Shown: positions 28,492 through 35,489 of the stretch, piece after piece
How the letters are laid out: the number at the start of each line of letters is the position of its first letter
How positions within the stretch are numbered: position 1 is the first letter of the stretch
From: a virus
Reading direction: 5' to 3' (one strand)
DNA: 35,489 bases
IMG/VR virus record: IMGVR_UViG_3300044710_000155
Location: 1-35,489 of that record
Program-made: the position numbers and the translations under genes
Notes under the pieces: generated by a model
Databases searched by the model: none
Told to the model about the DNA's origin: nothing
What the model saw: the letters and a program-made list of their open reading frames with translations, nothing else

Positions 28492-29327
28492 CCAACTGGG
28501 ACGAAAAATTCGCCGCCGCCGCCAAGCAATCGAAGAAGACAGCCCAGGGGCGGCTGGGCGTCGGCAACTTCTGGAGTCTCAAGGCTGGCATTATGTCTTT
28601 CAATGGGCAGAGCATGGTGCAGAACGAAGCGCCGTTCATCATCTGCGACTTCGTGCTGGAGAACCAATATTTTCCAGGCGAGTACGACGAAGGCAAGACG
28701 GTGCCGCCGGCCTGCTACGCCTTCGGGCGCAGCGAGGAGGAAATGGCACCGCACCCCGACGTGGTGGCGCGCGAGGAGCACCAGAACGGTACGTGCGAGG
28801 GGTGTGAGCACAACGAGTGGGCCAGTGGCAGAGGGCGTGGCAAGGCGTGCAAGAACGTGCTGCGCCTGGCGCTGGTGGTGGCCGGCACATTCAAGAAGGG
28901 TGGTGATTTCGAACCCTTTAGCCCAGAGGACATCGCAGGGCAGAAGATCACGTTCATGAAAGTGCCCGTCACGTCGTGCGGCGGCATCTCCCAGTACATC
29001 GATAACCTGGACGAAGTCCAAGGCCGCCCGCCCTTCGGCGCCTTTACGCGGTTGTACACTCAGCCGGACCGCAAGTCCCAATTCAAGTTGATGGCCGAGC
29101 CGCTTGGCGTGGTGCCGAAGGAGTACAACGAGGTGGTGTTCGAACTGAACGAGAAGGCCGCCAAGATTATCGACGCACCCTATCCAACGCCGGAGGAAGC
29201 GCAGGCCGAACAACCCCAGCAGAACATGCGCCGCGGCGGCCAGCCGGGGCGGGCGCCCAGGGGCCGCGCCAGCAGCCCGCCCCCCGCGCAGCCCGCGGCA
29301 GCCGGGGGCAGCAAGCGACGCTTCTAG
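28464..29327 (+). CDS. Putative ssDNA-binding/replication accessory protein
   Basis: 287 aa; ATG 28464 with GGAGAATAGTCAA upstream. 'GVGNFWSLKAGIMSFNGQSM' (about residues 33-52), 'CYAFGRSEEEMAPHPDVVA' (about 85-103) and 'CEGCEHNEWASGRGRGKACKN' (in pieces; about 112-132) match a family I recall from phages that is annotated as a single-stranded DNA-binding protein; Cys/His residues suggest zinc. C-terminal 45 residues are Arg/Pro/Ala-rich and end SKRRF, not the acidic tail of classical SSB. Position just before PolA supports a replisome role. Confidence 0.68.
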   Translation: MAKATGKALTNWDEKFAAAAKQSKKTAQGRLGVGNFWSLKAGIMSFNGQSMVQNEAPFIICDFVLENQYFPGEYDEGKTVPPACYAFGRSEEEMAPHPDVVAREEHQNGTCEGCEHNEWASGRGRGKACKNVLRLALVVAGTFKKGGDFEPFSPEDIAGQKITFMKVPVTSCGGISQYIDNLDEVQGRPPFGAFTRLYTQPDRKSQFKLMAEPLGVVPKEYNEVVFELNEKAAKIIDAPYPTPEEAQAEQPQQNMRRGGQPGRAPRGRASSPPPAQPAAAGGSKRRF

Positions 29328-29393
29328 GGATCGTAGCAGACGGCTTTGCAGGGCGCGCTAGTAAGCTGTTTGCTGCATAGTGCGGGGGCGTGT

Positions 29394-29687
29394 ATGGCAG
29401 ATAACGGGACTGGGCGTAAGCCCCGATTGACCCAAACGCCGCCTAAGCGACCCGCGCGCCGGGGTGGGGCTGAGGATGCCAACCTCAGCCCCATGCCCAC
29501 TGATGACCGGCTAGATGCCATGCTGCGCACCTGGCGCACTCTGCAGGCGGCGCTGAGGGGCGCCAGTTTCGCCCTCGCCTACGCCTTGTTGAATCGCGAG
29601 GCGGCCACGCGCAACCGGCTCAAGTGGAAAGCGCGCATCTATGAACGCATGAACGTGCGACGGCGGGCGGAGGCAGTATATGACTGA
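29394..29687 (+). CDS. Small basic protein upstream of PolA
   Basis: 97 aa; ATG 29394 after GCGGGGGCGTGT. N-terminal third is basic and Pro-rich (MADNGTGRKPRLTQTPPKRP) and lies over a strong hairpin (29466-29492); C-terminal part is helical (LRTWRTLQAALRGASFALAYALLNREAATRN). An alternative, shorter start is ATG 29493, downstream of the hairpin, without ribosome site. Overlaps PolA by 8 nt. Not recognised. Confidence 0.55.
   Translation: MADNGTGRKPRLTQTPPKRPARRGGAEDANLSPMPTDDRLDAMLRTWRTLQAALRGASFALAYALLNREAATRNRLKWKARIYERMNVRRRAEAVYD
29466..29492 (+). other. Perfect hairpin inside the gene before PolA
   Basis: GGGGCTGAGG (29466-29475) and CCTCAGCCCC (29483-29492) pair over 10 bp with a 7-nt loop. 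It lies in the N-terminal coding part of the small gene upstream of PolA, immediately before an ATG (29493). It could tune expression of the downstream polymerase. Confidence 0.5.
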
Positions 29688-31620
29688 GCCTGTCGTAGTA
29701 GATTTTGAAACAGAGAAGCTGTTGCGGCGGCCCCACTACCCGCCCAAGCCGATCGGCGTTTCCATCGGGTGGCCGGGCAAGGCCATCAACTACCGAGCAT
29801 GGGGCCACGCCAGCGGCAACAACTGCGACCAGCGCACGGCCGTGCGTGAGTTAGAGGCTGCCTGGAAGCACCCGGGGGGTGTACTCTTCCACCACGCCAA
29901 GTTTGATCTAGACGTAGCTGAAACGCACCTGGGGTTGGCGCCGCCACCTGACGACCAGGTGGAAGACACCATGTTTGAGGTGTTTCTGCACAGCCCGGAT
30001 GACCGCAGCTTGGGATTGAAGCCGCAGGCGTTCAAGCTGCTGGACATGCCGCCGGATGAGAAGGACGACCTGTGGCTGTGGTTTCTGCAGCACCAGCCGG
30101 TGGTGGATGGTGTGCGGCTGACCAAGGGCGGTAAGAACAGCTTTATGAATTACCTGCAGCTGGCGCCGGGGCTGGTGGTGGGTGGCTACGCCAATGGTGA
30201 CGTCAAGCGCACCAAGGGGCTGCACAAATTTCTGCGCCCCAAGGTAGCCAGTATGCGCGACGCCTACCGGCAGGAGATAGCACTTATAAAAGTGTTCCTG
30301 CAGCTGGAGCGCCAGGGGCTGCGTGTTGATACTGAGAGACTGGTGCAGGACGTGCTGAAATACGAGCAGCAGCTTGAGTGGCTGGACGCGCGTATAGGCA
30401 AATACCTGCAGACGCCCAACCTGAACCTGAACGCCTCTGCCGACCTGGCGGAGGCGTTGTTGCGAAGTGGCAAGGCCAAGGAAGAGGACTTCCTGCGCAC
30501 CGCCCCCACAGGACGGCATCCTGATGGAGTGCTCTCCACCAACAAGGAGTCCATGAAGGGCGCCGTAAAGGACGTCCAGCTGCGCAACGTGCTGCGGCAT
30601 AGGGGCATGCTGAAGACGTACCTCAGCACGTTCATGCGCAGCTGGCGTGACATGGCGCTGGAGACCGGCGGCTACGTCTACACCCATTGGAATCAGACCA
30701 AGAACGCAGAGGACGGTGACGATGAGTCAGGGACCAGAACGGGACGACCCAGCTGCACCTGGTTCCTCAACACCCCCAAGGAGGCCAAGCCTCTCTTTAG
30801 GACCCACGCCAATGACAACTCAAGCAACCTGCCAGCCGTGCCTGTATGGTGCAAGCAGCTTGAGCCGCTGCCTATTGTGCGGTCGTACGTTGTGCCATAT
30901 AGGGCCAACCACATCCTTGGAGATCGTGACTACAATCAACAAGAACCACGGATCCTAGCGCACTTTGAAGGTGGGGCGCTGCTGCAGTCCTACCAGCGCG
31001 ACCCGTGGATCGACTTCCACACCCACGTCCAGCAGATGCTGGCGGCCGTGGGGCTGCACTACCACCGGGACATCGTGAAGCCCATCAACCTGGGGCTGAT
31101 CTACGGCAAAGGTACCAAGCGCCTGGCCGAGGAGACGGGGCTGAGCATAGACGAAGCCCGCGATCTAAAGAAAGCCATCATGGGCATGTACCCCGGCCTT
31201 GACGACATGTACCGGGAGATGAAGCGCCGGGCCAAGGAGGGCGAGCCCATACGAACATGGGGTGGCCGGTACTACTACTGTGAGGAGCCGCTGGCCTTCA
31301 ACGGTCGGTGGATTACCTTTGACTACAAGATGGTCAATACGCTGGTCCAGGGCAGCGCGGCCGACTGCACCAAGAAGGCCATGCTGAACTATATGTCTAT
31401 CAAAAAGGACGACCACGTGCTGCTGCTGCAGGTTTATGATCAGATGCTGGCATCCTTCCCGGAACGGGACCGCAAGCGCGGCATGGCGCTGCTGAAGCAG
31501 GCGATGGAAGATGTGCAGTTCGACCTGCCCATGTTCAGCGATGGCAAGATGGGCCACCGCTGGGGCCAGCTGCGTGAATACGATAAGAAGGGTGTGATAA
31601 CCTACAAGGAGGCCGCGTGA
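29680..31620 (+). CDS. polA: Family A DNA polymerase with 3'-5' exonuclease
   Basis: 646 aa; ATG 29680 with GGAGGCAGTAT upstream, overlapping the previous stop by 8 nt. Residues about 5-180 are a DEDD proofreading domain: VVVDFET (Asp8/Glu10), HHAKFDLD (71-78), YANGDV (170-175). Polymerase motif A 'DYNQQEPR' (417-424), motif B R463-D-I-V-K467-P-I-N-L471-G-L-I-Y475-G, motif C 'VYDQ' (585-588). Position 762 (E. coli numbering) is Leu471; in motif C, His-Asp-Glu is Tyr-Asp-Gln, though catalytic Asp587 is kept. No 5'-3' exonuclease domain. Replicative phage polymerase; the Leu variant is discussed under findings. Confidence 0.93.
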   Translation: MTEPVVVDFETEKLLRRPHYPPKPIGVSIGWPGKAINYRAWGHASGNNCDQRTAVRELEAAWKHPGGVLFHHAKFDLDVAETHLGLAPPPDDQVEDTMFEVFLHSPDDRSLGLKPQAFKLLDMPPDEKDDLWLWFLQHQPVVDGVRLTKGGKNSFMNYLQLAPGLVVGGYANGDVKRTKGLHKFLRPKVASMRDAYRQEIALIKVFLQLERQGLRVDTERLVQDVLKYEQQLEWLDARIGKYLQTPNLNLNASADLAEALLRSGKAKEEDFLRTAPTGRHPDGVLSTNKESMKGAVKDVQLRNVLRHRGMLKTYLSTFMRSWRDMALETGGYVYTHWNQTKNAEDGDDESGTRTGRPSCTWFLNTPKEAKPLFRTHANDNSSNLPAVPVWCKQLEPLPIVRSYVVPYRANHILGDRDYNQQEPRILAHFEGGALLQSYQRDPWIDFHTHVQQMLAAVGLHYHRDIVKPINLGLIYGKGTKRLAEETGLSIDEARDLKKAIMGMYPGLDDMYREMKRRAKEGEPIRTWGGRYYYCEEPLAFNGRWITFDYKMVNTLVQGSAADCTKKAMLNYMSIKKDDHVLLLQVYDQMLASFPERDRKRGMALLKQAMEDVQFDLPMFSDGKMGHRWGQLREYDKKGVITYKEAA

Positions 31621-32168
31621 TGGGGATCCTGCCATCCCAGAGGATACGCGCCCTGTGTGTGGGGCCGCACGGGCTGCCCAGAAACTTTGCCCTCATAACA
31701 CCATTCCACGAGCGCACAGTGCATGCAGGCATGACGTTCGGCCTCTCCGGCGCGGGGTACGACATACGGCTGGCCGAAGATACGTGGCTCTGGCCGTGGC
31801 GCTGCACGCTGCGTAGCTCCATTGAACATTTCTGCCTGCCGTGGGATTTGCTGTTCAAGGTGCACGACAAATCCACTAACGCCCGGCGCGGTGTGCTGGT
31901 GCAGAACACGGTGGCGGAGCCGGGCTGGCACGGCTACCTGACGTTGGAAATAACCAAAGAGTGGCGCTGGCCCTACATACACAAGCTGCGCCGTGGCACT
32001 CCCATAGCTCAGGTTATCTTCCACAGGTTGGAGGAGCGCACTGATCAACCCTATAAGGGGAAATATCAGAACCAAGCAACGGGGCCGCAGGGGGCCATAA
32101 TGGAGCGCCCTCATAAAAGGCCAGCTATGTTGGATGAATACAACGTGAAGGATTGGATGCGTCCATGA
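31620..32168 (+). CDS. dCTP deaminase / dUTPase-like protein
   Basis: 182 aa; ATG at 31620 overlaps the PolA stop (TGATG). Trimeric DCD/dUTPase fold signs: 'GLSGAGYDIRL' (41-51), 'VHDKSTNARRGVLVQNTVAEPGW' (in pieces; 81-103), 'GYLTLE' with Glu110, 'PIAQVIF' (128-134) and 'GKYQNQ' near the C-terminus. HDKST-ARRG and the spacing favour dCTP deaminase or bifunctional deaminase/dUTPase over plain dUTPase. Converts dCTP towards dUTP/dUMP for thymidylate supply. Located in the replication operon. Confidence 0.88.
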   Translation: MGILPSQRIRALCVGPHGLPRNFALITPFHERTVHAGMTFGLSGAGYDIRLAEDTWLWPWRCTLRSSIEHFCLPWDLLFKVHDKSTNARRGVLVQNTVAEPGWHGYLTLEITKEWRWPYIHKLRRGTPIAQVIFHRLEERTDQPYKGKYQNQATGPQGAIMERPHKRPAMLDEYNVKDWMRP

Positions 32169-32944
32169 AGAAGATACCACCCGCCCCGCCGTTCGAGATG
32201 GTTGGCAAGAATGGGGAAACGACCATTAAGGCGTGGTCATTCAGCCGGTGGAAGGACTGGCTCAAGTGCCCCTTCATGGCCGGATGCAAGCACCTGGTGG
32301 GGTTGAAGGAGCCCGGCAACCAATACACCGCGCGCGGCAACAACGTGCACGAGGAAGCTGAGCATTACGTCAAGGGCGAGGCCAAGGAGTTGATGGAGCC
32401 GCTAGCCCACTACAAGGAGGAGCTAGACCATCTGCGCATGGTCCACAAGCGGTCGCCCAGGAAGATAGTGCTGGAGGAGCAGTGGGCGTGGCGCGACGAT
32501 TGGACACCTGTGGATTGGTTCAGCCCTGAGGCGTGGCTGCGCGTGAAGATGGATGTGGGCTACATGGTTGACAAGCGCGAGTGGCGCCTGCTGGACTACA
32601 AGACGGGCAAGTACCGCAAGGAGGATCTGACCAAGCCGGCCGGCCACTACCATCAGCTGGAACTCTACGGGCTGGCAGGACTGATGCGGTTCGGCCCCGC
32701 GGTTAAGGATATCCAAATAACCGCCCGTGTGATATTCTTGGATGCTAAGCAGGTTGTGGAGGTTCCGATGGAAGATGGGCTGGGCACGATGGTGTGGACC
32801 ATGGCCGACCTAGAGGACCTGCAGGAGCGCTGGCAGCAGCGCGTCGCGCCGATGCTGAAGGACACGCGCTTTCCTATGAAACCCAACCGCGGCTGCGGCT
32901 GGTGCCACTATCGTAAGGCCAATGGTGGGCCGTGCAAGTATTGA
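32165..32944 (+). CDS. Cas4-like PD-(D/E)XK nuclease with Fe-S-type Cys
   Basis: 259 aa; ATG overlaps the previous stop. RecB/Cas4-type features: His62 in 'GNNVHEEAEHY', Asp130 in 'RVKMDVGYM', 'LDYKTGK' (143-149, Asp-x-Lys), and Q164-L-E-L-Y168 (motif QhxxY). Cysteines at 35, 244, 247 and 257 fit the Cas4/AddB iron-sulfur pattern. Phage members are thought to process DNA ends in recombination or replication. Strong call on motifs; substrate polarity not deducible. Confidence 0.85.
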   Translation: MKKIPPAPPFEMVGKNGETTIKAWSFSRWKDWLKCPFMAGCKHLVGLKEPGNQYTARGNNVHEEAEHYVKGEAKELMEPLAHYKEELDHLRMVHKRSPRKIVLEEQWAWRDDWTPVDWFSPEAWLRVKMDVGYMVDKREWRLLDYKTGKYRKEDLTKPAGHYHQLELYGLAGLMRFGPAVKDIQITARVIFLDAKQVVEVPMEDGLGTMVWTMADLEDLQERWQQRVAPMLKDTRFPMKPNRGCGWCHYRKANGGPCKY

Positions 32945-32954
32945 GGGGAACCTT

Positions 32955-33368
32955 ATGAGCTACAAGCTGACGGTATGCTACGATTTCGACGGCGTCATCC
33001 ACAGTTACACCTCCAGATGGGGCGGCGCTACTGTCATACCAGACCCGCCCGTGCCCGGTGCCATGGCGTCGATGTACGCCATGTTTAAGGAGGGATTCCA
33101 GGTGGCTGTGTACTCCAGCCGCAGCGCCGAGCCCGGCGGTATTGAAGCCATGCAGGCGTACGTCATCCAGCACATGGAAGACTACCTGCGTGAAGCGCGC
33201 CAGGGTCTGATTCCTGAGTACGCCACCGGGCTGGTGCGCAAGGACTTCCTCTGGCCCACCAGCAAGCCGCCGGCGCATCTCAGCATTGACGACCGCGGGG
33301 TGCTGTTCACAGGCACCTTCCCCACACTTGAATTCGTGAAGAACTTCAAGCCGTGGAACAAGCCGTGA
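32955..33368 (+). CDS. HAD-like phosphatase
   Basis: 137 aa; ATG with TGAGGGGAACCTT upstream. 'CYDFDGVIHSYTS' gives the Asp10-x-Asp12 nucleophile motif; Ser54-Ser55-Arg56 (motif II region) and 'DDRG' (112-115, motif IV) complete the HAD pattern. Small HAD enzymes of phages may remove phosphate from nucleotides or nucleic acid ends. The specific substrate is unknown. It sits in the nucleotide/recombination block. Confidence 0.8.
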   Translation: MSYKLTVCYDFDGVIHSYTSRWGGATVIPDPPVPGAMASMYAMFKEGFQVAVYSSRSAEPGGIEAMQAYVIQHMEDYLREARQGLIPEYATGLVRKDFLWPTSKPPAHLSIDDRGVLFTGTFPTLEFVKNFKPWNKP

Positions 33369-33395
33369 GGCGCGTGAACATCAAGGAGGGCAGCT

Positions 33396-33956
33396 GTGTC
33401 GGCCAAGACTTCGGTTGGTCTGCTTGGCCTTATCTTGGCCCTAATCGGGGGCACGCTAGGGCTGATACTATCTTTGCTGTGGATGGCCGATGTGGCGCGT
33501 GGCTGGTGCTGCGCGCGCATGGCCACGGTATTCAAGGCCACGGCCCAGACGCCTACGGCGCCGGCCCCATATTCTGCACACCAGATGGAGTGGTTGATGT
33601 CCCGCCCGGAGGTGCTAATAGAGGAGGAGGCGTGCCGGGAGGCGCTGCGCCGGCTGAACATCAACAACCGCAAGCTGGGGCCGACGGGGCAGAACGGATG
33701 GCCGGACAGGATGTTTATGGTTCCGCGGTGCCCGGCCTTCGTGGAGTTCAAGAGGCCGGGTGAGAAGCCGACCAAGCTGCAGGAGTGGCGCCTGCAGGAG
33801 CTGAGGGAGCTAGGCTATGCCGCCGAGTGGTTTGATAATTCCGCGGACTGCGTCAAGTGGCTCGCAACCGTGGCGGCCCACCAAGCAGATGCTGCGTGGA
33901 GTCGAGTTCCTCCTCACCAACCCCGTGGGCGGGCTGCGGGCCGCCCCCGGCGTTAG
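33396..33956 (+). CDS. VRR-NUC nuclease with N-terminal membrane segment
   Basis: 186 aa, GTG start with AGGAGGGCAGCT upstream. C-terminal VRR-NUC signature: 'GQNGWPDRMF' (Asp104), 'FVEFKRPGEKPT' (115-126, Glu117/Lys119) and Q129 in 'LQEWRLQELRELGY'. VRR-NUC nucleases act on structured DNA such as flaps or junctions. Residues about 7-29 (VGLLGLILALIGGTLGLILSLLW) would span the membrane, odd for this family. Alternative starts (Met at 33519 or 33585) would give a soluble nuclease. Overlaps the helicase gene by 140 nt if that gene starts at 33817. Confidence 0.78.
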   Translation: MSAKTSVGLLGLILALIGGTLGLILSLLWMADVARGWCCARMATVFKATAQTPTAPAPYSAHQMEWLMSRPEVLIEEEACREALRRLNINNRKLGPTGQNGWPDRMFMVPRCPAFVEFKRPGEKPTKLQEWRLQELRELGYAAEWFDNSADCVKWLATVAAHQADAAWSRVPPHQPRGRAAGRPRR

Positions 33957-35334
33957 CAAGACAGCCATGGCCCTGGCGGCCCTAAAGGTGCGCAAGGAGC
34001 GTTGGGGGACGTTCCAGCGCGCTCTGGTGGTGGCTCCGCTGCGCCCCTGCTACATGGTTTGGCCCAAGGAGCGCGACAAATGGCAAGATTTCCACGGCCT
34101 GAGCATGGACGTGCTGCACGACGAGAACAAGAATGACGATTTCCTCTTCGCTTCTAAAGCCGACATGCTGGTCATCAACCACGATGGGTTGGAATGGCTA
34201 CTGGGAGCCAAGAGAAAAGCACGCTCTGCGGGCATAAACACCCGGAGGCTACAGAAGCTCGGCCTGTGCACTTTGATCATAGATGAGCTGACGTACTTTG
34301 CAAGTCACGACAGCTACCGCTTCTTCATGATGCAGGAGGCGCTGGAGTTCTTCCAGTGGCGCTGGGGGCTGACTGGCAGCCTGGGCGCGCGGGGGTATGA
34401 GGCTCTATGGTCGCAGTGTTTCCTGCTTGATGGCGGAGCGGCGCTGGGTGGATTTATCACCCACTATCGCCGCAAGTATTTCTATATAGCAGACCCTTAT
34501 AATCCCCACACTTATAGCTTGCAACCGGGCACTCAGCGCAAGATAGACAAGGCCATCGCTCCCCTCTTCATACAGCTGAATGCTACTGGGTTGCCCAAGG
34601 TGATGGAGCACCGGGTGGAGGTGCAGCTGCCGCCCAAGGCGCGCAAGGCTTACGACGAGATGTGGCGCAACTTCATAACAGAAGTTGACAGCAAGACGGT
34701 GATAGCCGCCAACGCAGCGGTAAAGTCTGGCAAGTGCCGGCAGATCGCCAGCGGCGGTCTCTACACCACCCAGCGCGCCCCTGGCCAGGCGCGTGAGTGG
34801 ACAAACCTGCACACCGGTAAGGCTGAAGCCGTGCTGGAGCTGCTGGAGGCCATGGGCGGCGACCAGCTGATGGTGGCTTACGATTGGGAGCATGACATAG
34901 ACCGCATCCGTCGCACGGTGGGCAAGAAGTGGTACTGGGGTAAGGATATCCCCCTGGCCGGCCAGTCCATCAAACGTGACCAAGAGCTTTTCAGTGCATG
35001 GAACCGCGGCGACCTGCCGTGGTTGCTGGCCCACCCGCAGTCCATTGGACACGGCAACAACCTGCAGGAGTCCTCGGCCTGCCACATAGCCTTCCACAGC
35101 TACCCGTGGAGCTGGGAGTTATACGACCAGTTGATACGCCGCCTGCGCCGCCGCGGCACCAAGGCTCAGCGCATCTTCGTGCACCACATCGTGACATTGA
35201 ACACGCTTGATGATTATCAATTGTCTTGCTTGCGCGGCAAGATGAAGACAGAATCAGAGATGTACGTGGCTCTGATGGAGTACGCTCGCAGGTTTCGCAA
35301 AGGAGAGACACATGGAAGTGATGTTAGATATTGA
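33817..35334 (+). CDS. SNF2-family helicase/ATPase
   Basis: 505 aa from ATG 33817 (GAGGGAGCTAGGCT upstream). A shorter ATG at 33889 would lose the 'PWRPTKQM' Q-motif region, so the long start is preferred. Motif I is 'APGVSKT' (43-49), with Ser in place of the usual Gly; motif II 'IIDELT' (154-159); motif III region 'LTGSLGARG' (185-193); C-terminal half has 'SIGHGNNLQ' and a final 'LIRRLRRRG' arginine finger-like stretch. Translocase acting on DNA, probably in recombination or replication. The Gly-to-Ser change makes activity less certain. Confidence 0.85.
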   Translation: MPPSGLIIPRTASSGSQPWRPTKQMLRGVEFLLTNPVGGLRAAPGVSKTAMALAALKVRKERWGTFQRALVVAPLRPCYMVWPKERDKWQDFHGLSMDVLHDENKNDDFLFASKADMLVINHDGLEWLLGAKRKARSAGINTRRLQKLGLCTLIIDELTYFASHDSYRFFMMQEALEFFQWRWGLTGSLGARGYEALWSQCFLLDGGAALGGFITHYRRKYFYIADPYNPHTYSLQPGTQRKIDKAIAPLFIQLNATGLPKVMEHRVEVQLPPKARKAYDEMWRNFITEVDSKTVIAANAAVKSGKCRQIASGGLYTTQRAPGQAREWTNLHTGKAEAVLELLEAMGGDQLMVAYDWEHDIDRIRRTVGKKWYWGKDIPLAGQSIKRDQELFSAWNRGDLPWLLAHPQSIGHGNNLQESSACHIAFHSYPWSWELYDQLIRRLRRRGTKAQRIFVHHIVTLNTLDDYQLSCLRGKMKTESEMYVALMEYARRFRKGETHGSDVRY

Positions 35335-35489
35335 GACTCTGAGCACAAAGACAGACGCCTACGTGCTGAGTGTGGGAGCGGTGAAGTTCAACCCCCGCGC
35401 CGGCACGGTGGATGAAGCCGGGGCCTTCTACCGCCGGCTGCTGGCGCGCCAGCAGCCTGATCGACGCATTGATCATTCCACAGTAACAT
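35312..35489 (+). CDS. DEDD 3'-5' exonuclease, N-terminal part (cut by window edge)
   Basis: Partial gene; 59 codons visible, running off the right edge. ATG at 35312 with AAAGGAGAGACAC upstream, 23 nt inside the preceding helicase gene. 'MLDIETLSTKTDAYVLSVGAV' (about residues 4-24, read in pieces) has the Asp-x-Glu of exo motif I and the 'FYRRLLARQQPDRRID' segment of the phage 3'-5' exoribonuclease family (Rv2179c-like). Whether it acts on RNA or DNA cannot be told. Confidence 0.72.
   Translation, partial: MEVMLDIETLSTKTDAYVLSVGAVKFNPRAGTVDEAGAFYRRLLARQQPDRRIDHSTVT

Noticed and set aside
1-35489. CRISPR array, transposase, integrase, rRNA or tRNA genes
   Set aside because: No such motifs or repeat-spacer pattern seen in the window.

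Overview
The window is one end-truncated stretch of a tailed double-stranded DNA phage or prophage. The evidence is a P22-type portal, a small and a large terminase subunit, tail-fibre-like proteins, a family A DNA polymerase, a TOPRIM primase/SF3 helicase fusion and several DUF932/DUF3310/VRR-NUC/Cas4-like phage genes. Genes are packed with ATGA, GTGA, TGATG and 8-nt overlaps. GC content is high with strong AGGAGG-type ribosome binding sites, which suggests a proteobacterial host (inference). Sec-type signal peptides and a Fur-box-like site also fit a Gram-negative host. No tRNA, rRNA, CRISPR, transposase, integrase or lysis cassette was recognised inside the window.

Layout. (1) 1-11701, leftward: packaging and virion/host-surface module, read from terminase small subunit (11701) towards the portal (left edge). 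The two terminase genes are separated by about 6.4 kb of small genes, a TPR/glycosyltransferase-9-like protein, a SET-domain protein and two genes with signal peptides; two more signal-peptide genes lie beyond the large subunit. (2) 11702-12590, rightward: a divergent promoter region with a GC-rich hairpin, then four small genes (two membrane proteins and a ribbon-helix-helix protein). (3) 12591-14383: control region. It holds three tandem 39-bp repeats, a leftward terminator, a leftward Ala/Pro/Lys-rich gene, then about 800 bp without a convincing gene. That stretch carries a Fur-box-like element, iterated CGTCGTCAGA, a 16-bp palindrome, a diverged 48-bp direct repeat, a 10-bp-arm inverted repeat, and an AT-rich tract with a strong-looking promoter and a palindrome at its expected start site. 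It may be a replication origin and/or an early regulatory switch. (4) 14384-22137, rightward: early accessory genes, mostly small proteins of unknown function, plus a P-loop kinase-like protein, DUF6283, HTH proteins and a DUF932 protein. (5) 22138-22375: a non-coding interval that can fold into several hairpins closed by a perfect 13-bp long-range stem, a candidate structured RNA. (6) 22376-35489, rightward: replication, recombination and nucleotide module: primase-helicase, J-domain/zinc-finger protein, DUF3310, ssDNA-binding-like protein, PolA, dCTP deaminase/dUTPase, Cas4-like nuclease, HAD phosphatase, VRR-NUC nuclease, SNF2 helicase and the start of a DEDD exonuclease.

How it fits together: the rightward module makes the replisome (primase-helicase, PolA with proofreading domain, ssDNA-binding-like protein) and recombination/repair nucleases; the leftward module makes the packaging motor, portal and surface-binding proteins. 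The PolA has leucine at the position equivalent to E. coli Phe762, a feature that has been associated with temperate or slow-replicating phages.
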